DNA of 64,000 nucleotides from Mycobacterium bourgelatii (GTDB lineage Bacteria > Actinomycetota > Actinomycetes > Mycobacteriales > Mycobacteriaceae). A program made the translations under genes and the position numbers. Below the pieces are notes generated by a model. It saw only the letters and a list, made by a program, of their open reading frames with translations. It was not told the origin of the DNA and ran no database searches. Below are positions 9,606-17,869 of this stretch, piece after piece. The first letter of the stretch is position 1. Every line of letters starts with the position of its first letter. Where the stretch lies: positions 744,001-808,000 of the forward strand of contig NZ_BLKZ01000001.1 of assembly GCF_010723575.1 (NCBI RefSeq). The letters are read 5' to 3'.

Positions 9606-10049
9606 GTGCCTACATATGCGCCCAAGGCGGGTGACACCACGCGTTCGTGGTACGTCATCGACGCCACGGACGTGGTGCTTGGCCGCCTTGCCGTCGCGGC
9701 AGCCAACCTGCTGCGTGGCAAGCACAAGCCGACGTTCGCGCCCAATGTTGATGGCGGGGATTTCGTCATCGTCATCAACGCCGACAAGGTCGCCATCAGC
9801 GGCGACAAACTGCAGAGCAAGATGGCCTACCGTCACTCGGGGTATCCCGGCGGTCTGCGTAAGCGCACGATCGGCGAACTGCTGCAAAAGCACCCGGACC
9901 GCGTGGTGGAGAAGGCGATCGTGGGCATGCTGCCCAAGAACAAGCTCAGCCGCCAGATCCAGCGCAAATTGCGCGTCTACGCAGGCCCGGAGCATCCGCA
10001 CACCGCTCAGCAGCCGGTTCCGTACGAGATCAAGCAGGTGGCCCAGTGA
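9606..10049 (+). CDS. rplM: 50S ribosomal protein L13
   Basis: A 147-residue large-subunit protein of usual length, with the family motifs WYVIDATDVVLGRLA near the N terminus and MLPKNKLSR / LRVYAGPEHPH toward the C terminus. GTG 9606 follows the ribosome-binding sequence GAGAGAAGAAGG and gives the M. tuberculosis-like start VPTYAPKAGD. About 160 bp between the ESX-4 terminator and this gene must contain the rplM-rpsI promoter; I could not point to a convincing -35/-10 pair. It overlaps rpsI by four bases. Confidence 0.97.
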   Translation: MPTYAPKAGDTTRSWYVIDATDVVLGRLAVAAANLLRGKHKPTFAPNVDGGDFVIVINADKVAISGDKLQSKMAYRHSGYPGGLRKRTIGELLQKHPDRVVEKAIVGMLPKNKLSRQIQRKLRVYAGPEHPHTAQQPVPYEIKQVAQ

Positions 10050-10516
10050 CCGAGACAACCGAAGCCGTCGAGACTGCGGACGTCACGACGGAAAGCGCCC
10101 CCGTCGAGTACAGCGACTCGTACGTGTTTGAGCGGCCCATCCAGACCGTCGGCCGCCGCAAGGAGGCCGTGGTGCGGGTGCGCCTGGTGCCCGGCACCGG
10201 CAAGTTCAACCTCAACGGCCGCACCTTGGAGGACTACTTCCCCAACAAGGTGCACCAGCAGCTCATCAAGGCTCCGCTGGTCACCGTGGAGCGGACGGAA
10301 GCATTCGACATCTACGCGCTTTTGCACGGTGGCGGCCCGTCCGGACAGGCCGGTGCGCTGCGCCTGGGCATCGCCCGGGCGTTGATCCTGGCGCAGCCCG
10401 AGGACCGACCCGCGCTGAAGAAGGCCGGCTTCCTCACCCGTGACCCGCGTGCCACCGAGCGGAAGAAGTACGGCCTGAAGAAGGCCCGCAAGGCACCTCA
10501 GTACAGCAAGCGCTGA
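10046..10516 (+). CDS. rpsI: 30S ribosomal protein S9
   Basis: A 156-residue small-subunit protein with a variable acidic N-terminal extension (about residues 1-30), then the conserved core beginning QTVGRRKEAVVRV and the basic C-terminal tail ending in KAPQYSKR, the tail that reaches the decoding site. GTG 10046 overlaps the rplM stop (GTGA), the usual L13-S9 coupling. Confidence 0.97.
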   Translation: MTETTEAVETADVTTESAPVEYSDSYVFERPIQTVGRRKEAVVRVRLVPGTGKFNLNGRTLEDYFPNKVHQQLIKAPLVTVERTEAFDIYALLHGGGPSGQAGALRLGIARALILAQPEDRPALKKAGFLTRDPRATERKKYGLKKARKAPQYSKR

Positions 10517-10529
10517 TATCACTTTTGCG

Positions 10530-10593
10530 CCGCGAGCGTGCAAGTTTGTCCGCCACGCTCGGCGTGTCGCAGGACTGACACGCACGCTCGCGG
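10530..10593 (+). terminator. Long inverted repeat between rpsI and glmM
   Basis: Arms CCGCGAGCGTGC (10530-10541) and GCACGCTCGCGG (10582-10593) are perfect complements separated by 40 bases. The spacer itself contains a small hairpin, CACGC-TCG-GCGTG. There is no T-tract. It is placed to terminate or attenuate read-through from rpsI into glmM. Similar AGCGTG/CACGCT words recur after tsaD, so it may belong to a dispersed intergenic repeat family. Confidence 0.5.
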
Positions 10594-10641
10594 CCAAGAG
10601 TGGGTATGTACAGGCAGAAGCACTGTGAGAGGTTTGTCGTT

Positions 10642-11979
10642 ATGGGTCGACTGTTCGGCACCGACGGTGTGCGCGGGGTCGCCAATCGTGAGCTGACCGC
10701 CGAGTTGGCCCTGGCGCTGGGTGCCGCCGCCGCGCGGCACCTGGCCAGTACGGGCGAACCGGGCCGACGGGTTGCCGTGATCGGCCGCGACCCGCGGGCC
10801 AGCGGCGAAATGCTGGAGGCCGCGGTGATCGCCGGACTCACCAGCGAGGGCGTCGACGCGCTGCGCGTCGGGGTGCTGCCCACCCCCGCCGTGGCCTACC
10901 TGACCGGCGCTTATGACGCCGACTTCGGGGTGATGATCTCGGCGTCGCACAACCCGATGCCCGACAACGGCATCAAGATCTTCGGGCCGGGCGGCCACAA
11001 ACTCGACGACGACACCGAGGACCAGATCGAAAACCTGGTCGCCGCCGGGCCGGGATTGCGCCCGGTCGGGGCGGGAATCGGCCGAGTCATCGACGCCGAG
11101 GACGCCGCCGACCGCTACCTCCGCCAAGTCAGCAAGGCCAGCACCACTCCGCTGGACGGGCTGACCGTGGTCGTCGACTGCGCGCACGGCGCTGCCTCGT
11201 CGGCGGCACCGCGCGCCTATCGCGCCGCCGGCGCGCGGGTCATCGCGATCAACGCCGAGCCCAATGGACTCAACATCAACGACGGCTGCGGATCGACCCA
11301 CCTGGAGTCGCTGCGGGCGGCGGTCATCGCCCACCGCGCGGACCTGGGTCTGGCGCATGACGGTGACGCGGACCGATGCCTGGCCGTGGACGCCAACGGC
11401 GACCTCGTCGACGGCGACGCCATCATGGTGGTGCTCGCGCTGGCAATGAAAGAGGCAGGCGAACTGTCCGCCAACACGTTGGTGACGACGGTGATGAGCA
11501 ATCTTGGCCTGCATCTGGCGATGAGGGCGGCCGGCGTCGAGGTGCGGACCACCGCTGTCGGCGACCGCTACGTCCTAGAGGAACTGCGGGCCGGCGACTT
11601 CAGCCTCGGCGGCGAGCAATCCGGTCACATCGTGATGCCCGCACTGGGCTCCACCGGCGACGGCATCGTCACCGGGTTGCGTCTGATGACGCGCATGGTG
11701 GAGACCGGTTCCACCCTGGCCAGCTTGGCGTCGGCGATGCAGTCGTTGCCGCAGGTGCTGATCAACGTCCAGGTCGCCGACAAGGCCACCGCGGCCGTCG
11801 CGCCCTCGGTGCAGAGCGCGGTCGACCAGGCTGCCGCCGAATTGGGTGACACCGGGCGAATCCTATTGCGCCCCTCGGGAACCGAGCCGATGATCCGAGT
11901 CATGGTGGAGGCTGCGGATGAGCACGTCGCACAGCGGCTGGCCACCACCGTGGCGGATGCGGTAAGCAGCGCAAGCTAA
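10642..11979 (+). CDS. glmM: Phosphoglucosamine mutase GlmM
   Basis: Converts glucosamine-6-phosphate to glucosamine-1-phosphate for peptidoglycan and UDP-GlcNAc synthesis, downstream of GlmS (encoded at 42.7 kb here). It has 445 residues. The active-site phosphoserine loop SASHNPMPDNG carries Ser at about 102, the Mg site DGDADR is present, and the C-terminal phosphate-binding loop RPSGTEPMIRV is intact. The start is ATG 10642 (MGRLFGTDGVRG, the canonical N terminus). Confidence 0.96.
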   Translation: MGRLFGTDGVRGVANRELTAELALALGAAAARHLASTGEPGRRVAVIGRDPRASGEMLEAAVIAGLTSEGVDALRVGVLPTPAVAYLTGAYDADFGVMISASHNPMPDNGIKIFGPGGHKLDDDTEDQIENLVAAGPGLRPVGAGIGRVIDAEDAADRYLRQVSKASTTPLDGLTVVVDCAHGAASSAAPRAYRAAGARVIAINAEPNGLNINDGCGSTHLESLRAAVIAHRADLGLAHDGDADRCLAVDANGDLVDGDAIMVVLALAMKEAGELSANTLVTTVMSNLGLHLAMRAAGVEVRTTAVGDRYVLEELRAGDFSLGGEQSGHIVMPALGSTGDGIVTGLRLMTRMVETGSTLASLASAMQSLPQVLINVQVADKATAAVAPSVQSAVDQAAAELGDTGRILLRPSGTEPMIRVMVEAADEHVAQRLATTVADAVSSAS

Positions 11980-12028
11980 TTCGCGAACACCTGGAACCGT
12001 TTGGCCGGGTTCCGGCGTCGAACTTGGT

Positions 12029-12316
12029 ATGAGACTCGATTGTGCCGCGCTGCGTGCGGTAGCGGACCGGTTCAGTGCTGCGGCCGACCTGATCGATGAG
12101 GCCGTCGCAAACCACTTGGCGCGGTTGATATTTGACGGCTCCTGCGCCGGCCGGGCGCACGCAGCGCGCGGTGACGCACTACGTGCGAACCTCGACCGGT
12201 TGGCCGATGAGTTGTCGCAGTGGTCGCGGGCAGCGCGCGAGATCGCCGCAGCGCTGCGAGCCGGTGCCGAACGCTACGCCGATGCCGACGCGTACGCCGC
12301 GGCCCGGATCGCCTGA
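12029..12316 (+). CDS. Small helical protein, Rv3440c homologue, probable type VII secretion client (EspC-like)
   Basis: A 95-residue protein predicted to be two long amphipathic helices, with a C-terminal Y83-A-D-A-D87 motif that fits the YxxxD/E type VII secretion signal. The size and pattern resemble EspC/ESX-associated target proteins. The next gene encodes a larger WXG-containing partner only 2 bp away, the usual arrangement of heterodimeric type VII substrates. Export is inference; family membership is judged by eye. Confidence 0.7.
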   Translation: MRLDCAALRAVADRFSAAADLIDEAVANHLARLIFDGSCAGRAHAARGDALRANLDRLADELSQWSRAAREIAAALRAGAERYADADAYAAARIA

Positions 12317-12318
12317 TC

Positions 12319-13584
12319 GTGGCGGCATGGCTGGATGTCGCCGGGCGACTGGCCGAGGGCCGTCCCGCGGCAGAGCGGACGCAAAGTTATGTGCAAGCCT
12401 GCGAACGTGTCGGTTGCGCGGCCCCCGATCTCGATATTGTCGACGAATACGGCAGTGAGGACGGGCTTGATCTGCGCGCGCTCGACGACGACTGCGTCCA
12501 GCTGCGCGCCGCGGGTGTGGCCGTCATGGAATCCCTGCGGATGCAACGGGCGCAGGTCGCCGAGTTGGCGGTGGCGTGGACAGGGCCGGGAGCCGACGCG
12601 GCGGTCGCGTTTCTGCAGCGCCACTGCGACACCGCGAACGCGATAACGACCGAAATCCGCGCGGCCGCGCAGCGCTGCGAGTCGCTGCGCGACAACCTCT
12701 GGCGGTTGATCGATGCCAAGGTCGCCGCGGCCATTGCGATCGACGATCGTAGCCTGGCCCAACGGCCGGAATGGCTGGCCGCTGTTGCCACCGTGTCGAC
12801 CGGAGCGGGCGATCGCCAAACCGCCGAAGCGGTGGTGCGCGAGCAGATAAATCCATACGTGCACAACGACATCGGCAATGACTGGCGGGACGCGATGCGA
12901 TCGGCACGGACGGAAGTTGCGGCTTACTACGACATGGTCAACGACCGGTTGGCCGGCGCGCTGGCCGCCGCATCCTTCGAGATCCCCGGCGATCTAGGCC
13001 CGGTAGGCGGCCCACCGGTTCGGCCGGCGGCCGCGGGGCCACCGTCCGGCATCGCAGCACCGTCAGCGCCCGTAGGGTTCGGTGGTCGGCCGGCAGATCC
13101 CGGCCCGCCCATCGGCAGTGCAACGCGGCCGCCGGCCACCAACCCCCCACCGGCCACTGATGTTCCTCTACCCCAACCATTTTCGGGTCTGGGGAGCGGT
13201 GGCGGGGTGGGTGGGTCAGGCGGGCTGGGTGCGCTCGCCGGCCGCATTGTCGACGCGATGGGCGATGCGTTGGGCGGTGCGCTGGGGTCGAGCGACCCGG
13301 GTGAAGACGATCCGTTCCGCGACGACCTCGACGACGACCAGCACCCCAAACGACCCCACGCGCCCAAGGAGGTCGATCAGGCGGACAAGGTCGACCGGAG
13401 CGACGACAAACCGCCGCCGACCGACCGCGCCGACGCCGCAGCGACGCCGCACGCCGCCACCCAGGTACCCGACGCCGCCGAACCGGTCGCCGCCCCGACT
13501 CAGGTCGTGACGCCACCCGCGCCGCCGGACCCGGCTACCCCGTGTGAGATCGCGGCGGACGAGCTTCCGAAGGCAGGACAGTGA
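12319..13584 (+). CDS. Rv3439c homologue: WXG-type helical domain with Pro-rich/acidic tail, probable type VII secretion client
   Basis: A 421-residue protein of unproven function. The N-terminal two-thirds is mostly helical and includes ELAVAWTGPGADAA with W87-T88-G89, a WXG-like turn. From about residue 225 it becomes Pro/Ala/Gly-rich, then highly acidic (DPGEDDPFRDDLDDD) and ends DPATPCEIAADELPKAGQ. GTG 12319 follows the previous stop by two bases. Pairing with the YxxxD protein upstream suggests co-secretion, perhaps through ESX-4. Its last 63 nucleotides are duplicated at 39099-39161 and mark the left edge of the island. Confidence 0.8.
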   Translation: MAAWLDVAGRLAEGRPAAERTQSYVQACERVGCAAPDLDIVDEYGSEDGLDLRALDDDCVQLRAAGVAVMESLRMQRAQVAELAVAWTGPGADAAVAFLQRHCDTANAITTEIRAAAQRCESLRDNLWRLIDAKVAAAIAIDDRSLAQRPEWLAAVATVSTGAGDRQTAEAVVREQINPYVHNDIGNDWRDAMRSARTEVAAYYDMVNDRLAGALAAASFEIPGDLGPVGGPPVRPAAAGPPSGIAAPSAPVGFGGRPADPGPPIGSATRPPATNPPPATDVPLPQPFSGLGSGGGVGGSGGLGALAGRIVDAMGDALGGALGSSDPGEDDPFRDDLDDDQHPKRPHAPKEVDQADKVDRSDDKPPPTDRADAAATPHAATQVPDAAEPVAAPTQVVTPPAPPDPATPCEIAADELPKAGQ

Positions 13585-13660
13585 CTGGACGAGTGACGTG
13601 GCGTGTCCGCATCTGTAGCGGCTCTTCGGCACGCCGAACCGTTCGCGGGTGCTCGAACGG
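13522..13660. repeat. Left boundary direct repeat of the island (copy A)
   Basis: The last 63 bases of the Rv3439c homologue (13522-13584) align with 39099-39161 with 10 mismatches by hand count (about 84 percent). Similarity continues past the stop codon: the words CCGCATCTG and CGAACCG-TTCGCGGG recur in the same order at about 39176-39220. In copy B that sequence is the 3' end of the F420-type oxidoreductase gene. Confidence 0.75.
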
Positions 13661-13735
13661 GACGCCGTGAAATCCCTCGATCACCTGTGTAGGCCCGCGG
13701 CGGTCATCGCCAGCAGCGACGGAGTGTCGGCCGCG
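13593..13735 (-). pseudogene. Decayed remnant of an F420-dependent oxidoreductase gene
   Basis: Read against the intact gene at 39171-40211, three short blocks appear in the same order: the 3' end (about 13607-13650), CTCGATCACCT (about 13676-13687; also at about 39857) and GCGGTCATCGCCAGCAG (about 13699-13715; also at about 39985). The intervening hundreds of bases are missing. This is what remains of a second copy after internal deletion and has no coding capacity. The interpretation rests on by-eye alignment. Confidence 0.6.
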
Positions 13736-15275
13736 GCCTACCGGTCGTCACCGTGCCGTGGGCGAAGATCATCGACCTCATCGCACCCGAATTCGTTGCA
13801 ATTGCAGGGTGATCCCGGCACCGGGGGTAGGTCAGACCCGCCGGGCGACGCGGGGGGGTGAAGTACCCGTGGAAACTCAGCGGCAGGTGATGCCGCAACC
13901 GGCCGGTGTAGACGGGTCCGGCGTCCAGGTTCCCGGCGTCCAGCACCAGCAGGTTGGCGGTGTTGTTGATCCCGTCCTGGGTGGGGACCAGCAGCCAGCC
14001 GTCGTCTTCGTCGGTGCCGCCGGGCCGCGCGGCGAAGACGCCCTCTTGCGGCAGGTGGCCCGGTGGCAGCCGGTATGTCACCGCGGCGCCGGAGACGTTG
14101 TCCACCTTGGCGATGGCGTTCGGAAGGACGCTCGCGTCGAGGCCCGTGGCCAGATACGTGTAACGGCTGCGCTGTCCGGTGCGCGACAGGTTGAAGGCGG
14201 GGAACTCGCCGGTGGTGTCGGAGAATCGCTCCTGGGTCACTTTGCCCGATCGGGTGATCCTCATCCGCAGCAGATGTCCGCCGTAGGGCACGCTGCCCAT
14301 CTGGTCCAGGGATTGCACCGCCGAGAGCTGGCCGTTGAGTTGCTCCCACGACGCGTGGTAGTTGACCATTTCCACCACGGTGTCGGTGCGGTCCTCGTAG
14401 GCGTTGACCAGGTGCAGGTGCAACGTCGGATCTGTGTGCAACACAAGCGGTTTCCCGCCGCTGCGCGGCATCAGGCCGATCATCGTTCCGCGCTTCGCGT
14501 CGTATTGGATGGCGTCGATGAAGTTGCGTACCCCCAGACCCGCCCCGATGAACATGTCGATCGGAAAGATCAGCGGCGGCACCACGAAGACCATGTTTCG
14601 CGCGGTGAGCCCGACGTCGTGGTTGAACATCGGGCCCGGCAACGTGAGGTGCCCCAGCCGGTGTAGTTTTCCGGCGCGATCGACCCGGTAACAGATCAGC
14701 TTGGGAATCGGGAACATGGCCAGGCCGAAGTTGAACATGTCCCCGGTGGCGCGGTCCCACTTCGGATGCGCCGAGAAGGCGCCGAGCCACCGGAGCTTGC
14801 CACCGAACCTGTCGATGCCGATGGTGTCGAGAGTGTCCGGATCGATCTCGGTCGGCGGACCACCCTCCCAAAGTGCCAGCAGCTTTCCCGCGTGCATGAC
14901 GACTCCGGTGTTTGCGACGTTGGCCGGGAAGCGTAGCGCGTTGGCCAGCAGCCCGCCGGGCCGCATCGTCCCGAGCGTGCGGAACGGAATTTCCTTTGAT
15001 TCCAGTGACTTCCGGTAGTGCTCGGTCTGGATGTACCGGTTGCGGTAGTGCACGGCGCCGTCCGAGAAGGCGAACATGGACAGCATGCCGTCGCCGTCGA
15101 AAAGGTGGCCCAGGGGGTGGCCACCGGCATCCAGCTTTCCCGGGCCGTTGCGGTACAGCGTGCCGCGCAGCTCGGCCGGCAGGGTGCCCTCGTAATCGTC
15201 GATGACGTAGTCGTGTTCGTCGTAGAGCGGGGCGTAGACGGTGAGGCTGCTTTCCGGGACGCTCGGACTGACCAT
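13704..15275 (-). CDS. Carotenoid/apocarotenoid oxygenase (RPE65/CCD family)
   Basis: Non-heme Fe(II) dioxygenase family that cleaves C=C bonds in carotenoids, apocarotenoids or stilbenes. It has 523 residues, with the four iron-binding His visible in FSAHPKW (H170), MFNHDV (H219), HLHLVNAYE (H286 or H288) and LSFHGYF (H469), and the family start GTLYRNGPGK. About 48 residues follow HGYFTPP, where related enzymes normally end within a few residues; this tail reads through a C7 run into junction DNA and is probably not native. ATG 15275 has AGGAG overlapping the previous gene's stop. It is the last gene of the P450-Mce operon, implying that it acts on the imported substrate. Confidence 0.9.
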   Translation of the reverse strand: MVSPSVPESSLTVYAPLYDEHDYVIDDYEGTLPAELRGTLYRNGPGKLDAGGHPLGHLFDGDGMLSMFAFSDGAVHYRNRYIQTEHYRKSLESKEIPFRTLGTMRPGGLLANALRFPANVANTGVVMHAGKLLALWEGGPPTEIDPDTLDTIGIDRFGGKLRWLGAFSAHPKWDRATGDMFNFGLAMFPIPKLICYRVDRAGKLHRLGHLTLPGPMFNHDVGLTARNMVFVVPPLIFPIDMFIGAGLGVRNFIDAIQYDAKRGTMIGLMPRSGGKPLVLHTDPTLHLHLVNAYEDRTDTVVEMVNYHASWEQLNGQLSAVQSLDQMGSVPYGGHLLRMRITRSGKVTQERFSDTTGEFPAFNLSRTGQRSRYTYLATGLDASVLPNAIAKVDNVSGAAVTYRLPPGHLPQEGVFAARPGGTDEDDGWLLVPTQDGINNTANLLVLDAGNLDAGPVYTGRLRHHLPLSFHGYFTPPRRPAGLTYPRCRDHPAIATNSGAMRSMIFAHGTVTTGRPRPTLRRCWR

Positions 15276-15283
15276 TGGTGCTC

Positions 15284-15991
15284 CTAGTCGATGGGGACGG
15301 TCTGAGGGCGGGGTGGGCGCACACGCAACGTGCAGGACAGCCCGGGCAGGTACGGATCGAACTCGAGGGGGATCGCCGAGTTTCGGTCGAAGAGCCGCTC
15401 ACACGCGGCCTTGCATGCCATCAGGCACGAATTTTCCTGGGCGGCAGCCAATCCCGTCGACGTGTGCATTGCGCACTCGGGGATTTCGTACACCAGGGTA
15501 CCGTCGGGTTCCACCCCGGATCGGTGGATCGGGCCCACCAGGAAGGTGGCGAAGCCGACTCCGGCGTCTAGCACCGCGGGGTACATTCCGGGTGGGACAA
15601 TCCTGACCGCGTTGAACGCCGGTAGGAGGAAACGCAGCCAGCGCTGTAGCCGATGGGCAACCGCCGAGGAGACCAGCTCGTTGACGTCGTCGCGTGGTAG
15701 CTCGCGAACGAGTAGCCCAGTCGCCCATTCCAATTCGCGGACAAACTGCCCGTACCGCCGGCGCCACGACTCCCGGGGGGATTCCGGCCGCCTCGTCCGG
15801 CGACCACGCGGCGCGGTCACCGCCGCCCAGCCGGCCTCGACGGCGGCCCGATCGTCGACGACCAGTCGCAGGATGGGGAGCAACAATGATTCGGGTATGT
15901 CCCCGACGGCGCGCAGCATCGAACGCATGATCAGGTCGTCGCGGACCGCCGTGAGCGAACTCAGGAGACTTTCCTGCGTCGACGTGGTCAC
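15284..15991 (-). CDS. Mce-operon protein of unknown function with a Cys-containing C-terminal region
   Basis: A 235-residue soluble-looking protein with no membrane segment or signal peptide. GTG 15991 overlaps the preceding Mce-associated gene by four bases (GTGA). The C-terminal third holds five Cys: ECAMHTSTG, NSCLMACKAACERLF and LSCTLRV. The CxxxCxxxC spacing could bind metal or an Fe-S cluster, but I do not recognise the family. Tight coupling between the Mce genes and the carotenoid oxygenase gene suggests a role in handling or modifying the imported substrate. Confidence 0.75.
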   Translation of the reverse strand: MTTSTQESLLSSLTAVRDDLIMRSMLRAVGDIPESLLLPILRLVVDDRAAVEAGWAAVTAPRGRRTRRPESPRESWRRRYGQFVRELEWATGLLVRELPRDDVNELVSSAVAHRLQRWLRFLLPAFNAVRIVPPGMYPAVLDAGVGFATFLVGPIHRSGVEPDGTLVYEIPECAMHTSTGLAAAQENSCLMACKAACERLFDRNSAIPLEFDPYLPGLSCTLRVRPPRPQTVPID

Positions 15992-16566
15992 GGGATCTCC
16001 ACCTTTCCGGCCTTCCAGTGACCGTCGATCTTTTGCATCGTCATGACGATGCGGCTGCGGTCGACGCGCGGGTCCGGGACGTCGCTGTTGGTGACGGTCT
16101 GGTCGACGAACAGCAGGACTACGACCTGAGTCTCGGTGGCGGACTTGATCGCCGCGTCGACGACGACCCCGCGGCCGGTGGCCTTGTGGTCGATCAGTAG
16201 CTGCCGCAGCTTGGAGCTGGATTGGCTGTAGAGATCCCGGAATTCGCCCGTTGCCCCGTCCAGGACGGCGTTGAAATTCGCGTCGAGATTGTTGCTGTCG
16301 ACTGACGTCAGGGTGACCGCGTAGCTGGTGGCCACTTTCAGCGCCGCCTCGCCGGCGGCTTGGATGTTGCGGGCGTGGTGGTACTGCCACATGAAGTAGC
16401 CGGTCGCCGCCGCGAGTGCGACGATCAGCAACACCAGGGCGGCGGTCAGGTTGCGCCGGAATCGAATTCGTGGTGGCGCGCCGGGCTCCGCGTCCGCGGC
16501 AGACTTCGCGACCGCCTCTGTGGCGACCTGGTCCTCTTCGCGTTCATCGCACAGGCTGGTGGTCAT
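15988..16566 (-). CDS. Mce-associated membrane protein (Mam type)
   Basis: A 192-residue single-pass protein. The charged cytosolic N terminus (about 1-38) is followed by one transmembrane helix (AALVLLIVALAAATGYFMW) and an extracytoplasmic domain ending DGHWKAGKVEIP. The layout matches Mam proteins encoded downstream of mce operons, which stabilise the Mce transporter. It lies 22 bp after mceF and overlaps the next gene. Confidence 0.85.
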   Translation of the reverse strand: MTTSLCDEREEDQVATEAVAKSAADAEPGAPPRIRFRRNLTAALVLLIVALAAATGYFMWQYHHARNIQAAGEAALKVATSYAVTLTSVDSNNLDANFNAVLDGATGEFRDLYSQSSSKLRQLLIDHKATGRGVVVDAAIKSATETQVVVLLFVDQTVTNSDVPDPRVDRSRIVMTMQKIDGHWKAGKVEIP

Positions 16567-16588
16567 CGGCAGTCTCCTCGCTCTGGCG

Positions 16589-17869
16589 TTACCATTGGCC
16601 GCCCCGGCGTTGCGGCTCGGAATCCGGGGGCAGCACCGGGCCCCCGTAAGGCAGTGGAATCGTGTGCGGCCCAACGGGCGTGGGATCGGTGCGGCGCAGC
16701 GGGTCCCAGCCCGGCGGCGGATTGGCCGTGTCGTCGCCGGGGGGCCGTGGGGCGTTACGCGCGCCGCGGACCAGCACACCCGGATCGTCATTGAGGCAGT
16801 AGGTGTTCACGTAGGGCTCGGGATAGTTCGGTATGAACGGCACGTCGCGCGGATGCGGATAGTCGCACAGGTAGCGGGGGTAGATCCCGGCGATCGCCCA
16901 GATGGCACCGCCATGCATCAGCGTGGTGATGCCATCCAGCAGTGGTGGCCGGTTGTCGCCGAACAACTGGCCCAACGCGGGAACTCGGACGTAGGCGAGT
17001 TGGGCGACTGTGGTCAGGTTGCCCAGCAGTGCCGCCATGACGGGGGAGTTGTCGGCGATCAGCTGATCAACCGTGGCCAGCAGGCGTGGGGTCTCGTCCA
17101 GCATGCGCCGCACACCGCCGTCCCTGGCCGCGACGCCGGTCAGCGTGGCGCGCAGGTTGTCGGACAGGGCGTCCAGTCCCGCGGTGGACTCGTCGATGAT
17201 CCGGAACACCGACCGGCTGCTGCGCAGCAGCGTCATGGTCTGCGGCAGCACGCCGTCGAGCGTGGAGATGAGCAGCTCGCCGCCGTTGAGCAGATCGCGC
17301 AGCCGCTGTGGCCCCTCTTCGCTGACGCCCAGCTCGTCGATGACCGCTTTCAGCTTGGGTGGATCGATCTGCGCCAACAGCCCGTCGACGTTCTGCAGCA
17401 GCCGCGAGATGGGAATCGGTGTGGTGGTCTGGCTTTCGGCGATCACGGCACCGTTGGTGATCACCGGCCCACCGGTGCCCGCCGGCTCGAAGTCCAGGTA
17501 CTGCTCCCCGGCGGGGGAAAGGCCCGACACGCGGACGGTCGTGCCGTCGCGCGGAATCCGGACGTGCCCGTCGATGCGCGCGGTGACCCGAACCCCATGG
17601 TCGGCCAGGTCGACCGATTGCACTCGGCCGATCGGCACGCCACGCAGGGTCACGTCCTGGTTGGCAAGCAGGCCGCCGGATTCGGCGAGCTGAACTTCGA
17701 CCACGATCCGACTCGCGAGTGGATTGTCGCGCAGCGCACCGAAAGTGAGGTAGGCGGCACCGACGACGATCAGCGCGACCTGAGCCAGCACCGAAAGAAG
17801 GAGCCGGGATGCAACGGCGGAACGCACCGTTCTCACGGTGAATGCGGCGACCGGTTCCACGAGATTCAT
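16589..17869 (-). CDS. Mce family protein, sixth subunit (MceF type)
   Basis: Substrate-channel subunit of an Mce lipid importer. It has 426 residues: one N-terminal transmembrane helix (LLLSVLAQVALIVVGAAYLTFG), an MCE/MlaD domain (VEVQLAESGGLLANQDVTLRGVPIGRVQSV, about 55-150), a long helical segment, and a Pro-rich C terminus (NPPPGWDPL onward). ATG 17869 overlaps the previous stop (ATGA). Confidence 0.92.
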   Translation of the reverse strand: MNLVEPVAAFTVRTVRSAVASRLLLSVLAQVALIVVGAAYLTFGALRDNPLASRIVVEVQLAESGGLLANQDVTLRGVPIGRVQSVDLADHGVRVTARIDGHVRIPRDGTTVRVSGLSPAGEQYLDFEPAGTGGPVITNGAVIAESQTTTPIPISRLLQNVDGLLAQIDPPKLKAVIDELGVSEEGPQRLRDLLNGGELLISTLDGVLPQTMTLLRSSRSVFRIIDESTAGLDALSDNLRATLTGVAARDGGVRRMLDETPRLLATVDQLIADNSPVMAALLGNLTTVAQLAYVRVPALGQLFGDNRPPLLDGITTLMHGGAIWAIAGIYPRYLCDYPHPRDVPFIPNYPEPYVNTYCLNDDPGVLVRGARNAPRPPGDDTANPPPGWDPLRRTDPTPVGPHTIPLPYGGPVLPPDSEPQRRGGQW

